From Methylobacterium segetis (GTDB taxonomy: Bacteria; Pseudomonadota; Alphaproteobacteria; Rhizobiales; Beijerinckiaceae), in NCBI RefSeq assembly GCF_004348265.1, contig NZ_SMNT01000044.1, positions 1 through 37,647 on the forward strand: a DNA stretch of 37,647 nucleotides. Direction: 5' to 3'. The translations under genes and the position numbers were made by a program. The notes below the pieces were generated by a model that saw only the letters and a program-made list of their open reading frames with translations, was not told the DNA's origin and ran no database searches. Positions 29,426-36,822 of this stretch are shown one piece after another. How positions within the stretch are numbered: position 1 is the first letter of the stretch; each line of letters opens with the position of its first letter.

Positions 29426-30361
29426 ATGATGAAGAACTGGCTCGCCGCGGGAGCGGTCGCGCTCTCCGTCGGTATGACCGGGACCGCCGCCTTCGCTCAG
29501 ACCACGACGGTTCCGGGTGAGCAGGTCGGCCTCGCGGTCGGCGCCCCGCTCCCCGAGGGCGTCTACGCGCTGAACACGTTCCTGTACCGCTCGCCCGACG
29601 TTTCGCCGGTCGATGTCGGGATCAACATCCCGATCCTGCTGTGGTCGACCCCGTGGAAGATCCTCGACGCCCGCGTCGAGCTCGCCGTCGCTCCGCCGAC
29701 CGTCTTCTCGTTCGGCCGCGGCCGTAACGGTGCGGCTCTCGACACCAGCATCAACGTCGGCACCTTCGTCGGCGGCATCTTCGCCTGGGATCTGGGCAAC
29801 AACGTCGGCGTCAGCTACCTCGCCGGTGTGTACCTCAACGAGCTCAACGCGGGTCGCGGCTGCGGCATCGGCTGCCTGCCGATCCTGTCGTCGAACACCT
29901 ACCGCCAGGGCTTCGCCATCAGCTACACCGGCGACGGCTGGAACCTGACCGCGAACCTCACCTACAACTTCTACGACACGCCCTCCTTCTTCTCCGGCGG
30001 CTCCCCGCTCGTGCGTGGCCCGTACGCTCCGTCGGACGCCCTCAACCTCGACCTGACGGCGACCAAGAAGTTCGGCAAGTGGGAGATCGGTGCGATCGGC
30101 TACGGCACCACCGACCTCGCCAACAACTCGCGCTTCTCGCCCGTCGCCCTCGGCGGCGCGCGCGCTGGCTACTTCGCTCTCGGCGGCCTCATCGGCTACG
30201 ACTTCGGACCCTTCACGGTCCAGGGTTACGCCGCCCGCCACATCGTGAACCGCGTCGCCGGCGCCGAGGCGACCGAGGGCTGGTTCCGCGTGATCGTGCC
30301 GCTCTACACCGCAGCCGTCGCCCCGGCTCCGGCCCCGGCTCCGCTGATCCGCAAGTACTGA
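29426..30361 (+). CDS. Outer-membrane beta-barrel protein, phenol MetA-pathway/SphA-like family
   Basis: A 311-residue exported protein. The signal peptide MMKNWLAAGAVALSVGMTGT ends near AFA-Q (about 24). The mature part is a chain of alternating strands rich in aromatic and glycine residues (LPEGVYALNTFLYRSP, NVGTFVGGIFAWDLGNNVG, FAISYTGDGWNLTANLTYNF) resembling the PF13557 'transporter' proteins first seen beside meta-cleavage genes. It ends APAPAPAPLIRKY. A paired cysteine (RGCGIGC) may form a disulphide. GGAAGGA lies 8 bp before the ATG. Codon choice looks biased and a strong terminator follows, so high expression is likely. The substrate is unknown. Confidence 0.8.
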   Translation: MMKNWLAAGAVALSVGMTGTAAFAQTTTVPGEQVGLAVGAPLPEGVYALNTFLYRSPDVSPVDVGINIPILLWSTPWKILDARVELAVAPPTVFSFGRGRNGAALDTSINVGTFVGGIFAWDLGNNVGVSYLAGVYLNELNAGRGCGIGCLPILSSNTYRQGFAISYTGDGWNLTANLTYNFYDTPSFFSGGSPLVRGPYAPSDALNLDLTATKKFGKWEIGAIGYGTTDLANNSRFSPVALGGARAGYFALGGLIGYDFGPFTVQGYAARHIVNRVAGAEATEGWFRVIVPLYTAAVAPAPAPAPLIRKY

Positions 30362-30375
30362 GACATCTTCCGAAC

Positions 30376-30399
30376 CCGGCCCGAGGCGACTCGGGCCGG
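30376..30399 (+). terminator. GC-rich hairpin after the outer-membrane protein gene
   Basis: CCGGCCCGAG (30376-30385) pairs perfectly with CTCGGGCCGG (30390-30399) over a GCGA tetraloop, 15 bp after the stop. No T-run follows, so it may protect the mRNA 3' end or assist the true terminator 20 bp downstream. Confidence 0.5.
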
Positions 30400-30415
30400 A
30401 TCCGGCAGGGTCAGC

Positions 30416-30455
30416 AAGCCGCCCGCTCCTTTCGGAGTCGGGCGGCTTCTCGTTT
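30416..30455 (+). terminator. Strong rho-independent terminator
   Basis: AAGCCGCCCG (30416-30425) pairs with CGGGCGGCTT (30439-30448). An inner CTCC/GGAG stem closes a TTTC loop, and TCTCGTTT follows. It ends the outer-membrane protein transcript and insulates the fasciclin gene. Confidence 0.8.
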
Positions 30456-30532
30456 GGGCCGTGCCGATCGGGCCTGATCCGCGCGCGCGCAGAACGAAGC
30501 TGAAAAAATTCCGCACCGCTGTTCGATTGCGC

Positions 30533-30558
30533 GAAACCTTCCTTCGCAGAGCCCCGTA
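30533..30558 (+). promoter_or_regulatory. Candidate ECF-sigma promoter of the fasciclin gene
   Basis: GAAAC (30533-30537) and CGTA (30555-30558) are 17 bp apart, the spacing and bases of many ECF promoters (-35 GGAAC/GAAAC, -10 CGTC/CGTA). The fasciclin start is 48 bp downstream, and an ECF sigma gene lies on the other side of that gene. Confidence 0.45.
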
Positions 30559-30605
30559 GAGGCCTGCGTCCGCCCCCGTAGGGGTCAGAAGAGAGGTTAC
30601 GCTCA

Positions 30606-31169
30606 ATGGTCATCCTGAATGCCGGCCGCACCCGCGCTGCCGCCCTTGCCCTCGCCATCGGCCTCGCGCTGCCCGGTGCCGCGCTCGCCAAGAACCCGAT
30701 GGTCGGCGGCGCACCGATGTACGCGTCGAAGAACATCGTCGAGAACGCGGTCAACTCGAAGGATCACACCACGCTGGTGGCGGCCGTGAAGGCGGCGGGC
30801 CTCGTCGACACCCTGGCCGGCCCCGGCCCCTTCACCGTGTTCGCGCCGACCAATGCCGCCTTCGCCAAGCTGCCGCCGGGCACCGTCGAGACGCTGGTCC
30901 AGCCTGCCAACAAGGCGACGCTCACCGCGATCCTCACCTATCACGTCGTGCCGGGCACCTACACCGCGAAGGACCTGACGGCGCTGGCCAAGCAGGGCGG
31001 CGGTGAAGGTCAGCTCAAGACCGTGCAGGGCGCGCCGCTCACGGTCTCGACCCGTGGCAAGAAGGTCTACGTCACCGACGCTAAGGGCAACACCGCGACC
31101 GTCACCATCGCCAACGTGATGCAGTCGAACGGCGTCATCCACGTCATCAACGGCGTGCTGCAGCCCTGA
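30606..31169 (+). CDS. Secreted fasciclin (FAS1) domain protein
   Basis: A 187-residue exported protein: signal peptide (AAALALAIGLALPGAALA, cleavage about residue 28), then one FAS1 domain. The H1 motif is GPFTVFAPTNAAFAKLPPGTVETL and the H2 region TVTIANVMQSNGVIHVINGVLQP, with YHVVPGTY between them. FAS1 proteins act in adhesion or envelope functions. The gene ends 182 bp from the convergent anti-sigma gene. The pairing of a fasciclin gene with SigK/RskA-type genes is known in mycobacteria (MPT70/MPT83). A candidate ECF promoter precedes it. AGAGAGG lies upstream of the ATG. Confidence 0.93.
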   Translation: MVILNAGRTRAAALALAIGLALPGAALAKNPMVGGAPMYASKNIVENAVNSKDHTTLVAAVKAAGLVDTLAGPGPFTVFAPTNAAFAKLPPGTVETLVQPANKATLTAILTYHVVPGTYTAKDLTALAKQGGGEGQLKTVQGAPLTVSTRGKKVYVTDAKGNTATVTIANVMQSNGVIHVINGVLQP

Positions 31170-31287
31170 TCGGAAAGGGGCCGGCCCGCGCGGCGGGGTC
31201 GGCGCCCGTCCGCGTGTGCGGCCTTCCGTCCGGACGGTGCGAAGCGCCGGATCCGGCTTCCAGGGCCACGCGAGGCACATCAAGCTG

Positions 31288-31316
31288 CGGGCTCCGCCTC
31301 CCCGAGGCGGGGCCCG
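31288..31316. terminator. Hairpin between convergent fasciclin and anti-sigma genes
   Basis: CGGGC-T-CCGCCT (31288-31299) pairs with AGGCGG-G-GCCCG (31305-31316), about 12 bp with one G-T pair and a 5-nt loop. It sits between two facing genes and may end transcripts from either side; no T-run is present. Confidence 0.5.
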
Positions 31317-31328
31317 TTCACGTTGATC

Positions 31329-31362
31329 TCGCGGTCACTTGCGGATCGCGGTCACTCGCGGA
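31329..31362. repeat. 17-bp tandem duplication across the anti-sigma stop codon
   Basis: TCGCGGTCACTTGCGGA (31329-31345) is repeated at 31346-31362 with one T/C difference. The second copy contains the last codons and stop of the anti-sigma gene; the first copy lies just past it. Confidence 0.7.
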
Positions 31363-32050
31363 TGAGCTTGCCCGTGTAGACCACAGGCCCCGTCGGCAGC
31401 CCGGTCGGGGAGCCGCCCGGCGGCTCGACCGAGACGGCGAAGACGCCCTCGCCCGCCCGGGCGCCCGCCGGCAAGGGGAGGCGGGCCGCGTCGGCGCCGA
31501 TCAGCCCGAGCGGCTTCGGGACGGCGTCGGTGCCCACGTACCAGAGCTGCAGGCTGTGCCCGGCCGGCGTCTCGGCCGCCACCGGCCGCACCGCGGCCTG
31601 CCCGGTCGCGGTGTCGATGCTCACGAGGAGGGCGGGTGCGGCACCGCCGCTCGTGACCACGGCGACGTAGCGGGCTCCGTCCGGTCGCTCGGGCCGGGGC
31701 GAGAGGATGACGAGGGCGAGCCCGGCGGCTGCGAGCGCCGCAGCGGCGGCCCCGCCCTGCCAGAGGCGCAGGCGCCGCGTCAGCGCACGGACGCGGTTGT
31801 CGTTGGCCGCCGCGCCTCCGGGCAGCGCACGGGCGATCCGCTCCCAGACATGCGGCCCCGGCCGGATCTCGGGTGCGACGAGGCTCAGGGGGCCGAGGCG
31901 CCGTTCCCAATCGCGCACCGCCTGGGCGAGGGCCGGATCCCGGGCGAGATCGCGCGCGAAGGCGACCCGTTCGGCGAGCGTCAAGGTGCCGAGGACATAT
32001 TCTCCCGCGCGGTCTTCTCCGGGCTCCCGCGCCTCCTGTCCCGCGCTCAC
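31352..32050 (-). CDS. RskA-type anti-sigma factor
   Basis: A 232-residue single-pass membrane protein that should hold the neighbouring ECF sigma factor inactive. The cytoplasmic N-terminus (residues 1-95; EYVLGTLTLAERVAFARDLARDP) resembles the sigma-binding region of RskA proteins, and one transmembrane helix (about 99-117, GGAAAAALAAAGLALVIL) follows. The periplasmic RskA domain has YVAVVTSGGAAPALLVSI, AGHSLQLWYVGTDAVPKPLGL and GVFAVSVEPPGGSP. It starts at a GTG at 32050 overlapping the sigma stop by 4 nt (GTGA), so the two are translationally coupled. Release would need regulated proteolysis by enzymes outside the window. Confidence 0.9.
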   Translation of the reverse strand: MSAGQEAREPGEDRAGEYVLGTLTLAERVAFARDLARDPALAQAVRDWERRLGPLSLVAPEIRPGPHVWERIARALPGGAAANDNRVRALTRRLRLWQGGAAAAALAAAGLALVILSPRPERPDGARYVAVVTSGGAAPALLVSIDTATGQAAVRPVAAETPAGHSLQLWYVGTDAVPKPLGLIGADAARLPLPAGARAGEGVFAVSVEPPGGSPTGLPTGPVVYTGKLIRE

Positions 32051-32598
32051 GACACGGCCTCCAGGCAGCCCTTCAGGCTCGCCAGCGCGCGGTGCAGCCA
32101 GGTCTTGATCGTGTTGACGGGGCGCTCGAAGCGTTGGGCGAGGTCCTCCCGCGAGAAGCCCTCGCAATAGGCCAGCACGACGCAATCCCGGTGCGCGGGA
32201 TCGAGCCGTGCGAGGCAGGCCCGCAGGGCGTCCCGGCCGAGGATCGAGTCCTCGCTGTCGTGAGGATCGGCGAGCCGCTCCAACCAATCCTCCCCATCCT
32301 CGTGCACCGGCCCCTGCGCCTCGGTTCTGCGGCGGATCGCATCGATGGCGCGGTTGCGCGCGATCGTGCAGAGCCACGACAGGGGGCGCCCCGCCTCCGG
32401 AACGTATGAGCCCGCCGATTGCCAGACCCGCAGGAAGACGTCCTGAAGGATGTCCTCGGCAGCCGACCGGTCGCGCTGGATACGCAGGATCACGCCGAGA
32501 AGTTTCGGCGCGGTGAGATCGTAGAGGGCGCGAAGCGCCGCCTCGTCCCGGGCCGCGACCGCGTCGAGGAGTCGCTCAAGGGTCGCGTCGTCGCGCAC
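32047..32598 (-). CDS. ECF RNA polymerase sigma factor (SigK-like)
   Basis: A 183-residue sigma factor. Region 2 (about 20-90) includes LYDLTAPKLLGVILRIQRD, AEDILQDVFLRVW and LSWLCTIARNRAIDAIRRR. Region 4 (about 125-175) includes LDPAHRDCVVLAYCEGFSREDLAQRF and VNTIKTWLHRALASLKGCL. It starts at a GTG at 32598. The following gene encodes its RskA-type anti-sigma, with overlapping stop and start. Presumed targets include the nearby fasciclin gene, judged from the candidate promoter and from mycobacterial SigK. No copy of the same promoter pattern was found just before this gene. Confidence 0.94.
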   Translation of the reverse strand: MRDDATLERLLDAVAARDEAALRALYDLTAPKLLGVILRIQRDRSAAEDILQDVFLRVWQSAGSYVPEAGRPLSWLCTIARNRAIDAIRRRTEAQGPVHEDGEDWLERLADPHDSEDSILGRDALRACLARLDPAHRDCVVLAYCEGFSREDLAQRFERPVNTIKTWLHRALASLKGCLEAVS

Positions 32599-32892
32599 GG
32601 GACTTCAACCTTCCTCTCGCGCGCGCCGGCGCTCTCGGCAGGACATGCGGCACACGCGCCCGGGAGCCCTGCCTGGCTGGGCAAGGACGGAGCGTTTCCG
32701 CAGCCGGCGCCCCGGGTCTCGCGCCCTCTCCGCCGGCGGCCGGATCGTAGAGCAGAGCCGCCCGGCGCGCCATACGCTTCCGCTGGCACAACCTGTGGGT
32801 GGCGTCGCCGCGCGAGCCTGTCGGGCCCGGAGCGGCGACCTATCTCAGGCCGTCTCGTCATGTCCCCGAGACGCAGGAAGGACGGAAACGCC

Positions 32893-33867
32893 ATGGCCTC
32901 GCAGGGCGACTGGAGGATCCCCGCATCCGTGCAGCCCAAGCCCGCCGATTACGGCTACGACCTCGACCGGGCGCTGAGCGCCGTCGTCGCCCTCTCGACC
33001 CGGGTCCCGGCCGAGGCCTTCACCGCCGAGACGCTCGGCACCGAGCGGGCGGGCAACGGCGTGCTGATCCGCGAGGACGGGCTCGTGCTCACCGTGGGCT
33101 ACCTGGTCATGGAGGCCGATACCGTCTGGCTCACCACCCATGACGGGCGCTCGGTCCCCGGCCACGTGGTGGGCTTCGACGCGGCCACCGGCTTCGGCCT
33201 CGTGCAGGCGCTCGGCGACCTCGCCCTGCCGGCCCTGCCGATCGGCCGCTCCGCCGGGCTCAAGATGGGCGACCGGGCGGTGCTGGCGGGCGCGGGGGGA
33301 CGGGCGCGCAGCGTCGCCACCCAGGTGGTCGGCCGCCAGGAATTCGCGGGCTACTGGGAGTACGTCCTCGACGAGGCGCTCTTCACCGCGCCGTCGCACC
33401 CGCACTGGGGCGGTACGGCCCTGATCGGTCCGGGCGGCGAACTCGTCGGCATCGGCTCCCTGCAGCTCCAGCAGGGCGGCAGCGCGGGCGCGCGGCCGAT
33501 CAACCTCGTCGTGCCGATCGACCTCCTGCCGCCGATCCTCGACGATCTCGCCGCCCGGGGCCGCCCGAACCGGCCGCCCCGGCCCTGGCTCGGCGTCTAC
33601 GCCACCGAGACGGAGGACGGCATCGCGGTGATGGGGCTCGCCGACGACGGTCCGGCGGAGGCGGGCGACCTGCGCGTGGGCGATTTCGTCGAGGCCGTCG
33701 CCGGAGAGCCCGTTTCCGACCTTGCCGGTTTCTTCCGCCAGGTCTGGGCCCTCGGCGAGGCGGGAGTGCGGGTGCCGCTCTCGGTGCGCCGCGAGGGCCG
33801 CCCGATCGCCCTGAGCGTCGTCTCCGGAGACCGGGAGAGCTATCTGATGAGCCCGCCCCTCCACTGA
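32893..33867 (+). CDS. HtrA-like PDZ protein with lost catalytic triad
   Basis: A 324-residue protein with a trypsin-like fold (about 25-215) and a PDZ domain (about 230-320; PWLGVYATETEDGIAVMGLADDGPAEAGDLRVGDFVEAVAGEPV). The HtrA frame is clear, but all three catalytic positions are replaced: the histidine block (TNxH) reads LTVGYLV (Y70), the aspartate block reads DAATGFGL, and GNSGGP reads HPHWGGTAL (W172). It should bind peptides or partners but not cut them. No signal peptide is visible, which suggests a cytoplasmic location. The ATG at 32893 has AGGAAGG upstream. It is divergent from the sigma gene (about 295 bp apart) and ends 4 bp from the facing FUSC gene. Confidence 0.85.
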   Translation: MASQGDWRIPASVQPKPADYGYDLDRALSAVVALSTRVPAEAFTAETLGTERAGNGVLIREDGLVLTVGYLVMEADTVWLTTHDGRSVPGHVVGFDAATGFGLVQALGDLALPALPIGRSAGLKMGDRAVLAGAGGRARSVATQVVGRQEFAGYWEYVLDEALFTAPSHPHWGGTALIGPGGELVGIGSLQLQQGGSAGARPINLVVPIDLLPPILDDLAARGRPNRPPRPWLGVYATETEDGIAVMGLADDGPAEAGDLRVGDFVEAVAGEPVSDLAGFFRQVWALGEAGVRVPLSVRREGRPIALSVVSGDRESYLMSPPLH

Positions 33868-33871
33868 GGGC

Positions 33872-34561
33872 TCACAGGGCGATGCCGAGGCGCCGGTTGA
33901 TCCGCGTCACGATCCAGACGGTGACGATGGCCACGCACACCCCCCATCCCACCTCGAACACCCGCGACCACAGCATCCGCTCGACGCTGCCCAGATGGGG
34001 GACCAGCAGGAGGATCGTGGCGGTGATGGCCGCGAGCCGCCCGGCGCTCGCCACGTTGACGAGGCCGCAGGCGACGATCGAGAGAATCACGCTGAGGGCG
34101 TAGCTCGGCAGGCTCGGGCCGGCCGCCAGATAGGTGCCGAGCCCGATCATCCCGCCGATCGCAGCCCCCGTGAACTGGTCGCGGGCGGTGGAGCGGGTCG
34201 CGCCGAATTCCGTCTGCGCCACGGCCAGGGCGGTGATGGCGCTCCAGAAGCCCTCGCGCAGGCCGAGCGCCTGCGTCGGCAGGTAGGCGACGATGGCGGC
34301 GCAGGCCGACATCACGCCGTGCGCCGTGCCCCGGCTGAGGCGCCGCCGCAGGGGCAGGCGCTTGGCCACACGGCCGAGCTGGTCGCGCAGCAAGCCGAGA
34401 CGGCTGACGTCGCGCGCCGTGCGCCGCTCGGACGCGCGCATCCCCTCCCCGCCCGAGACGGCATCCGCCTCCGCAACGGAGGCCGCACTCCACGGCCGCT
34501 CCTCTCGCGTCTCCGTCCGGGGATTCGACTCGCTCATCCTCACCGTCTCGCCGGGACCCAT
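33872..34561 (-). CDS. FUSC-family inner-membrane protein
   Basis: A 229-residue membrane protein. A hydrophilic N-terminus of ~90 residues precedes about five or six helices (SACAAIVAYLPTQALG, FWSAITALAVAQTEFGATRS, FTGAAIGGMIGLGTYLAAG, ALSVILSIVACGLVNVA, AITATILLLV, GWGVCVAIVTVWIVTRI). The GFWSAITALAVAQ and TARDQFTGAAIGG pattern is that of aromatic-acid exporter/FUSC proteins (AaeB and YccS relatives). It is much shorter than AaeB, so it holds one membrane module only. Start could be the ATG at 34561 or 34537. It is divergent from trmFO. The exported substrate is unknown. Confidence 0.8.
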   Translation of the reverse strand: MGPGETVRMSESNPRTETREERPWSAASVAEADAVSGGEGMRASERRTARDVSRLGLLRDQLGRVAKRLPLRRRLSRGTAHGVMSACAAIVAYLPTQALGLREGFWSAITALAVAQTEFGATRSTARDQFTGAAIGGMIGLGTYLAAGPSLPSYALSVILSIVACGLVNVASAGRLAAITATILLLVPHLGSVERMLWSRVFEVGWGVCVAIVTVWIVTRINRRLGIAL

Positions 34562-34649
34562 GCGGGCGTCAACGGCGCGGCCGGAGCCCCGGTTCAGTCC
34601 CGTGGCGTGGACCGTTGATCGCCCCTGCCCGCGGGTTTAAGTCCTCCGG

Positions 34650-36086
34650 ATGACGGCGCGAGATCCCATCCATATTGTCGGCGGCGGGCTGGCGGGCTCC
34701 GAGGCCGCTTGGCAGATCGCCAGCGGCGGCCACCCGGTCGTGCTCCACGAGATGCGGCCCGTGCGCGGCACCGACGCGCACCAGACCGAGAGCCTCGCCG
34801 AGCTCGTCTGCTCGAACTCCTTCCGCTCGGACGACGCGGAGGGCAATGCGGTCGGCCTCCTGCACCAGGAGATGCGCAGCCTCGGCTCGCTCATCCTGCG
34901 GATGGGCGACGCGAACCAGGTTCCGGCGGGCGGGGCGCTCGCCGTGGACCGCGAGGGTTTCGCGGCTGCCGTGACGAGAGCCCTCGAGGCGCATCCCCTC
35001 GTCACCGTCGTGCGGGAGGAGATCGCGGGGCTGCCGCCGGACGCGTGGGGCTCGACGATCGTGGCGACCGGTCCCCTGACCTCCCCGGCGCTGGCGGAGG
35101 GGATCCGCGCGCTGACGGGGGCAGAATCGCTCGCCTTCTTCGACGCCATCGCCCCGATCGTGCACCGCGACTCGATCGACATGGGGCGTGCGTGGTTCCA
35201 GTCGCGCTACGACAAGCCGGGTCCCGGTGGCACGGGGGCCGACTACCTGAATTGCCCCATGGACCGGGCGCAGTACGACGCCTTCATCGCGGCGCTGATC
35301 GCGGGCGAGAAGACGAGCTTCAAGGAGTGGGAGACCTCGACCCCCTACTTCGACGGCTGCCTGCCGATCGAGGTGATGGCCGAGCGCGGTCCCGAGACCC
35401 TGCGCCACGGCCCGATGAAGCCCGTGGGCCTGACGAACCCCCACGACCCGACGGTGAAGCCCTGCGCCATCGTGCAGCTGCGCCAGGACAACGCCCTCGG
35501 CACCCTCTACAACATGGTGGGTTTCCAGACGAAGCTGCGCCACGCCGAGCAGGTGCGGATCTTCCGCACGATCCCGGGCCTGGAGAACGCCGAGTTCGCC
35601 CGGCTCGGCGGCCTGCACCGCAACACCTATCTCGACTCGCCCCGCCTCCTCGACGGGACGCTGCGCCTGAAGGCGCGGCCTTCCTTGCGCTTCGCCGGCC
35701 AGATCACGGGCTGCGAGGGGTATGTCGAGAGCGCCGCGGTGGGCCTGATGGCCGGGCGCTTCGCGCTCGCTGAGGCGCAGGGCCGCCGCCTGCCGCCGCT
35801 GCCGCAGACGACCGCGCTCGGCGCGCTCATCGCCCACATCACCGGCGGGCACATCGTGCAAGGCGGCGAGCCGGCGGCCAACGCCCCCCGCTCGTTCCAG
35901 CCGATGAACGTGAATTTCGGGCTGTTCCCGCCGCTCGAGCGGGCGCCGCGCAACGAGACGGGTCGCCGGTTGCGCGGACCGGAGAAGGCGGCGCTGAAGA
36001 AGCGGGCGCTCACCGACCGGGGCCGGGCCGCCCTCGCCGCCTGGATCGCGGAGGCGGGAGAACCGCCGCGGGCGGCGGCGGAGTAG
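34650..36086 (+). CDS. trmFO: Methylenetetrahydrofolate-tRNA-(uracil-5-)-methyltransferase
   Basis: The 478-residue flavoenzyme forms m5U54 in the T-loop of tRNA using methylenetetrahydrofolate and FAD. The FAD-binding start [18 protein letters not shown] is typical. [12 protein letters not shown] carries the first conserved cysteine (C54) and [15 protein letters not shown] the second (C237). [26 protein letters not shown] and [14 protein letters not shown] are further family blocks. Length and ends are normal. It is divergent from the FUSC gene, with about 90 bp for promoters, and converges with the GNAT gene. Confidence 0.97.
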   Translation: MTARDPIHIVGGGLAGSEAAWQIASGGHPVVLHEMRPVRGTDAHQTESLAELVCSNSFRSDDAEGNAVGLLHQEMRSLGSLILRMGDANQVPAGGALAVDREGFAAAVTRALEAHPLVTVVREEIAGLPPDAWGSTIVATGPLTSPALAEGIRALTGAESLAFFDAIAPIVHRDSIDMGRAWFQSRYDKPGPGGTGADYLNCPMDRAQYDAFIAALIAGEKTSFKEWETSTPYFDGCLPIEVMAERGPETLRHGPMKPVGLTNPHDPTVKPCAIVQLRQDNALGTLYNMVGFQTKLRHAEQVRIFRTIPGLENAEFARLGGLHRNTYLDSPRLLDGTLRLKARPSLRFAGQITGCEGYVESAAVGLMAGRFALAEAQGRRLPPLPQTTALGALIAHITGGHIVQGGEPAANAPRSFQPMNVNFGLFPPLERAPRNETGRRLRGPEKAALKKRALTDRGRAALAAWIAEAGEPPRAAAE

Positions 36087-36143
36087 AGGGGCGGGGGCGC
36101 CTCCGTCACCCTCCTCTCCGAGGGCGTGGGAAGCGGCCGACCT

Positions 36144-36692
36144 TCAGACTAGTGTTCGAAACGGATCGGTCTTCATCAGGAGCCGCCGTCCCGGCCGGTG
36201 CCCCTCCTCGCCGGTATCCTCGAAGCCGAGCTTGCGCAGCAGCCCCCACGAGGCGACGTTGCCGGGACGGCACTCGGCGACGACGCTCCGGTGGGGAAAG
36301 CGGCGGGCGAGGAGGCCGAGGAGCCCCGCCACCGCCTCGGTCGCGATGCCGCGGCCGCGGGCTGCTCCTCCGACCCAGTAGCCGATCTCGATGGCGCCCT
36401 CGCCCCGCAGGTGCGTGCCCACCACCGCGACGAGGGTGCGGCTCTCCCGATCCCAGACACCGTTGAAGCGGTCGCTGCCCCTCCGCCCGGAGGCGATCAG
36501 CGCGCGCGCATCCGCGAGCGTGAAGGGTTCCGGCAGGAAGTCGACGGCGCCGGTGATCGCCGGATCGTCGGTGAGGCGGCGCAGGGCCTCGGCGTCGCGC
36601 GCGGCGAGGGCCGCGATGCGCAGGCGCCCGGTCTCGAGCCCGGGCAGGGTCGCGAGGCTGTCGGGCTGGGCGGCACGCCGGAACAGGAACAT
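36144..36692 (-). CDS. GNAT-family N-acetyltransferase
   Basis: A 182-residue acetyltransferase of the RimJ/RimL-like type. It opens LETGRLRIAALAARDAEAL, followed by IEIGYWVGGAARGRGIATEAVAGLL, where the RGRGIA loop binds the acetyl-CoA pyrophosphate. VVAECRPGNVASWGLLRKLGF (NxxSxxxxxKxGF) is the conserved last motif. The substrate may be a protein N-terminus or a small molecule and cannot be told from sequence. It converges with trmFO; the 57 bp between holds only a weak CCCTC/GAGGG hairpin. Confidence 0.9.
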   Translation of the reverse strand: MFLFRRAAQPDSLATLPGLETGRLRIAALAARDAEALRRLTDDPAITGAVDFLPEPFTLADARALIASGRRGSDRFNGVWDRESRTLVAVVGTHLRGEGAIEIGYWVGGAARGRGIATEAVAGLLGLLARRFPHRSVVAECRPGNVASWGLLRKLGFEDTGEEGHRPGRRLLMKTDPFRTLV

Positions 36693-36764
36693 CCCCCTCA
36701 GGTGGGGCCGCCGCGGGCGGCGGAAAGGTACGCCGCAGGCACCGCGTTCATCCGCGCGAACATG

Positions 36765-36798
36765 AAAAACCCGCCCCGGCCGAGGGCCGGAGCGGGTT
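36765..36798 (-). terminator. Rho-independent terminator of the lactate permease gene
   Basis: On the minus strand AACCCGC (from 36798) pairs with GCGGGTT (to 36768), with an inner GGCC/GGCC-type stem and short loop, followed by TTTTT (36769-36765). It lies 25 bp after the permease stop. Confidence 0.8.
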
Positions 36799-36822
36799 GC
36801 AGCATGGCCGGTGCGGCCGACC

